Source of the DNA: Flaccisagitta enflata
Lineage: Eukaryota; Chaetognatha; Sagittoidea; Aphragmophora
Length of the DNA stretch: 64,000 nucleotides
Direction of reading: 5' to 3'
Assembly: GCA_965153355.1 (NCBI GenBank)
Contig: OZ231127.1
Location: 66,216,001 to 66,280,000, forward strand
This document shows positions 62,268-64,000 of the stretch, in pieces (within the stretch, counting starts at the first letter, position 1; each line of letters starts with the position of its first letter). The position numbers were made by a program, and so were the translations under genes. The notes beneath the pieces are model-generated. The model was not told where the DNA came from and did not search any database. It was given only the letters and a program-made list of their open reading frames with translations.

Positions 62268-62599
62268 GTATCCTGCTCACAAATTCGAAGGGCTTCATTT
62301 ATGTCACCAATTTTTCTATGATTTTATGAATTCTGTTGAAGCTATAGGTCTAAATGTAGCAAAAGAAGAGATAAAAATAAATTGTGAAAAAGATCCAGAA
62401 GGCCTTCACTCCAGAGTACCTCAAGAAGCTCTAGAAATCGCTTTCCTAATTAAGGACGGCCCTGATTCAGTAAAAAGGAGTTTTCACTAATTATTGATGG
62501 ATTTGTAATTGATTTGTATTCACTTATATATCAATAAACACCTTTCTGTTACAGAACGAAAGATTTTTTCCGCCTAGATAGTAGACTTCTTCCGGTATA

Positions 62600-62738
62600 C
62601 AATGCTGGATACACAGCCAATTCCAGTTGCGAACGGGTGGGCAGGAGCGGAAATCCGTGTTTTCACACTTTTCGACTCGTGCTCACGGACCAACGGAGGG
62701 ATGGACCAACGGATCGACAGACATAGGCTCTTATACAC
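62600..62738 (+). mobile_element. HINE-like copy, 3' truncated
   Basis: ATGCTGGATACACAGCCAAT, GAACGGGTGGGCAGGAGCGG, CGACTCGTGCTCACGGACC, GGCTCTTATACA. The hairpin is missing. Confidence 0.8.
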
Positions 62739-62869
62739 CGTCTTTGGATCAGACTGTGAAATGTAAAACCTTTATAGCTCCTAAACCACTGGGAAAAAAT
62801 CATTAAATTTTCAGTGAATATTAGTAACATGTGACGGTTTTGGCCTGTCAAAACTCATATCATGGCATA

Positions 62870-63072
62870 AACAAGCCTGGATACACGGCCACCAGTTGCG
62901 GACGGGTGGGCAGGGGCGGAAATGCAACTGACAGCAACTAAAAATGTTCTAAAACGCTTGTTTTCTCACTTTTCGACTTGTGCTCACGGACCAATGGACC
63001 AATGGACCGACAGACGGATGGACGGACGGACGTACAAAGCCTTGTATAGAGTTGCGTGTCCGCAACTAAAAA
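62870..63072 (+). mobile_element. HINE-like copy with a duplicated centre
   Basis: ACAAGCCTGGATACACGGCC, GGACGGGTGGGCAGGGGCGG, an inserted CTGACAGCAACTAAAAATG, (GGAC)n, GTTGCGTGTCCGCAACTAAAAAA. The inserted piece resembles the element's own 3' end. Confidence 0.88.
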
Positions 63073-63681
63073 AGGTGAGGGTGAAAAAAAATTTAAAAAA
63101 AAAAAGTTTAAAAAAAAACACTAATTTTTAGTCAAGATAAATTTTTCCTTATTTCCTGAGGTTGGAGTTTTCTTTGTCTGAATGAAATTGCTTTGCATTT
63201 TAACAAAAACTCACAAGATTTATTTTTTATGACAGATTAGGGAAGTCAATGTGGGTTGGTAAATCGGAAAAAAGAGAAAAAAAACCATGTCGGAATTTTT
63301 TACTTGCCTTTGAATAGACCCAATGAGACAAGTACGGCAAAATAATGTTCAAATGCAATGAATTTCTCTCATTTTTTACCATCAACATGTCTGGGTGACT
63401 TTTTTTCCGAAAAAATTGTGTTAGAAATCTTAGAGATAAAAAAAGCTTAAAAAAAAGGGGTATCATGGCTAAACTATTTCAATGCAAGGTAATGTAAGCT
63501 GCATCTTGTATCCCCAGAGTATGACCAGTTCAAATCTATTTTCATTTTCACTTGATGACGAAAAAAACAAAACAAACGGCATATGTCTATACATCTATAC
63601 AAATTTCGCGACCATAGAAAAATGTTGCACTTTTTGATCGTGCCGTTTCTTGGACGTCTTGTAGCGCGCATCTTTTACATC
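63073..63681. other. Unassigned non-coding stretch
   Basis: A-rich at 63085-63125. No repeats or genes recognised. Confidence 0.5.
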
Positions 63682-63887
63682 TTTAGTCGCGGGCACGCGA
63701 CTCTAAAACTTGCCGTGTCGGTCGGTCGGTCGGTCGGTCGGTCTGTCTGTCTGCTGGTCTGTTACCTTTTTGATTTGCGAGCGATTTCGGAATTTCTGCC
63801 CCTGCCCAACAAAACGTGAGTGTATTTTTTGCTATACCGCTCCTGCCCACCCGTCCGCGACTGGGGGGAGTGTATACGGCCTTGTTT
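63682..63887 (-). mobile_element. HINE-like copy, complete
   Basis: CTTTAGTCGCGGGCACGCGACTCTAAAAC, (GGTC)n, TTCTGCCCCTGCCCAACAAA, CCGCTCCTGCCCACCCGTCC and TATACGGCCTTGTTT. Confidence 0.92.
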
Positions 63888-64000
63888 CACTTTATCATGA
63901 CTGAAATAGCCACTTGCAAGAATTTGTCTAATTTTCATGTGGTCTCATATTGGGGCAAATGGCGCGTTGCAGACATCGTAAAAGAACTCATATCTCTTGA

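Noticed and set aside
62257-62490. 77-codon plus-strand ORF
   Set aside because: Starts inside an inverted repeat; no known domain and no splice context.

Overview
This is a eukaryotic (animal) window. Genes are split by GT..AG introns with consistent phases, and the coding exons are GC-rich and CpG-rich inside AT-rich, repeat-laden non-coding DNA. The one confidently named gene carries the three-finger DNA-binding domain of the metazoan EGR family. The interspersed-repeat family, with its internal (ACGG/ACCG)n tract and 3' hairpin, resembles the pearl/DINE-1 type elements known from bivalves, insects and other invertebrates. A protostome invertebrate is therefore likely, but I cannot fix the phylum from this sequence alone.

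Layout. 1-24.4 kb holds no gene I can support; it is transposons and simple repeats. One highlight there is a four-deep nest of insertions at 1.8-3.8 kb, with a long-inverted-repeat element at 3.8-6.3 kb directly beside it. 24.4-41.6 kb is the 3' part of an EGR gene on the + strand: eight coding exons whose phases all chain and which together encode about 1,703 residues, with the start codon and any 5' exon outside the window or unrecognised. The N-terminal 1,500 residues are low complexity (Gln, His, Ser, Ala, Asp, Gly) with a repeated SPAHS motif. The zinc fingers come from exon 7 (finger 1) and exon 8 (fingers 2 and 3). 41.6-50.9 kb is intergenic and repeat-rich. 50.9-58.1 kb holds the 3' end of a second + strand gene, a C2H2 zinc-finger/AT-hook protein with two confident exons and two tentative upstream ones; its introns are filled by minisatellites built on TTTTTGCGAGTTG-like units. 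58.1-64 kb is again transposon debris.

Repeats dominate. I count 38 full or partial copies of the pearl/HINE-like element (called HINE-like below; '+' means reading from ACAAGGCCGGATACACGGC to the CGCGACTAAAAA end). There are several TA-flanked MITE families, hAT-like elements with 8-bp target duplications, and a family with a strictly conserved box (GGCGGCTNNTCGCCG followed by GGAAAAAAGTCGTAA) at one end and a perfect palindrome at the other. Microsatellites are exceptionally long, including several (GA)n tracts of 200-400 bp, a 1.44-kb (GAAA)n array and a 2.9-kb TTG-rich minisatellite. Many start exactly at the A-rich end of a HINE-like copy. No rRNA, tRNA, CRISPR or prokaryote-type operon was seen.
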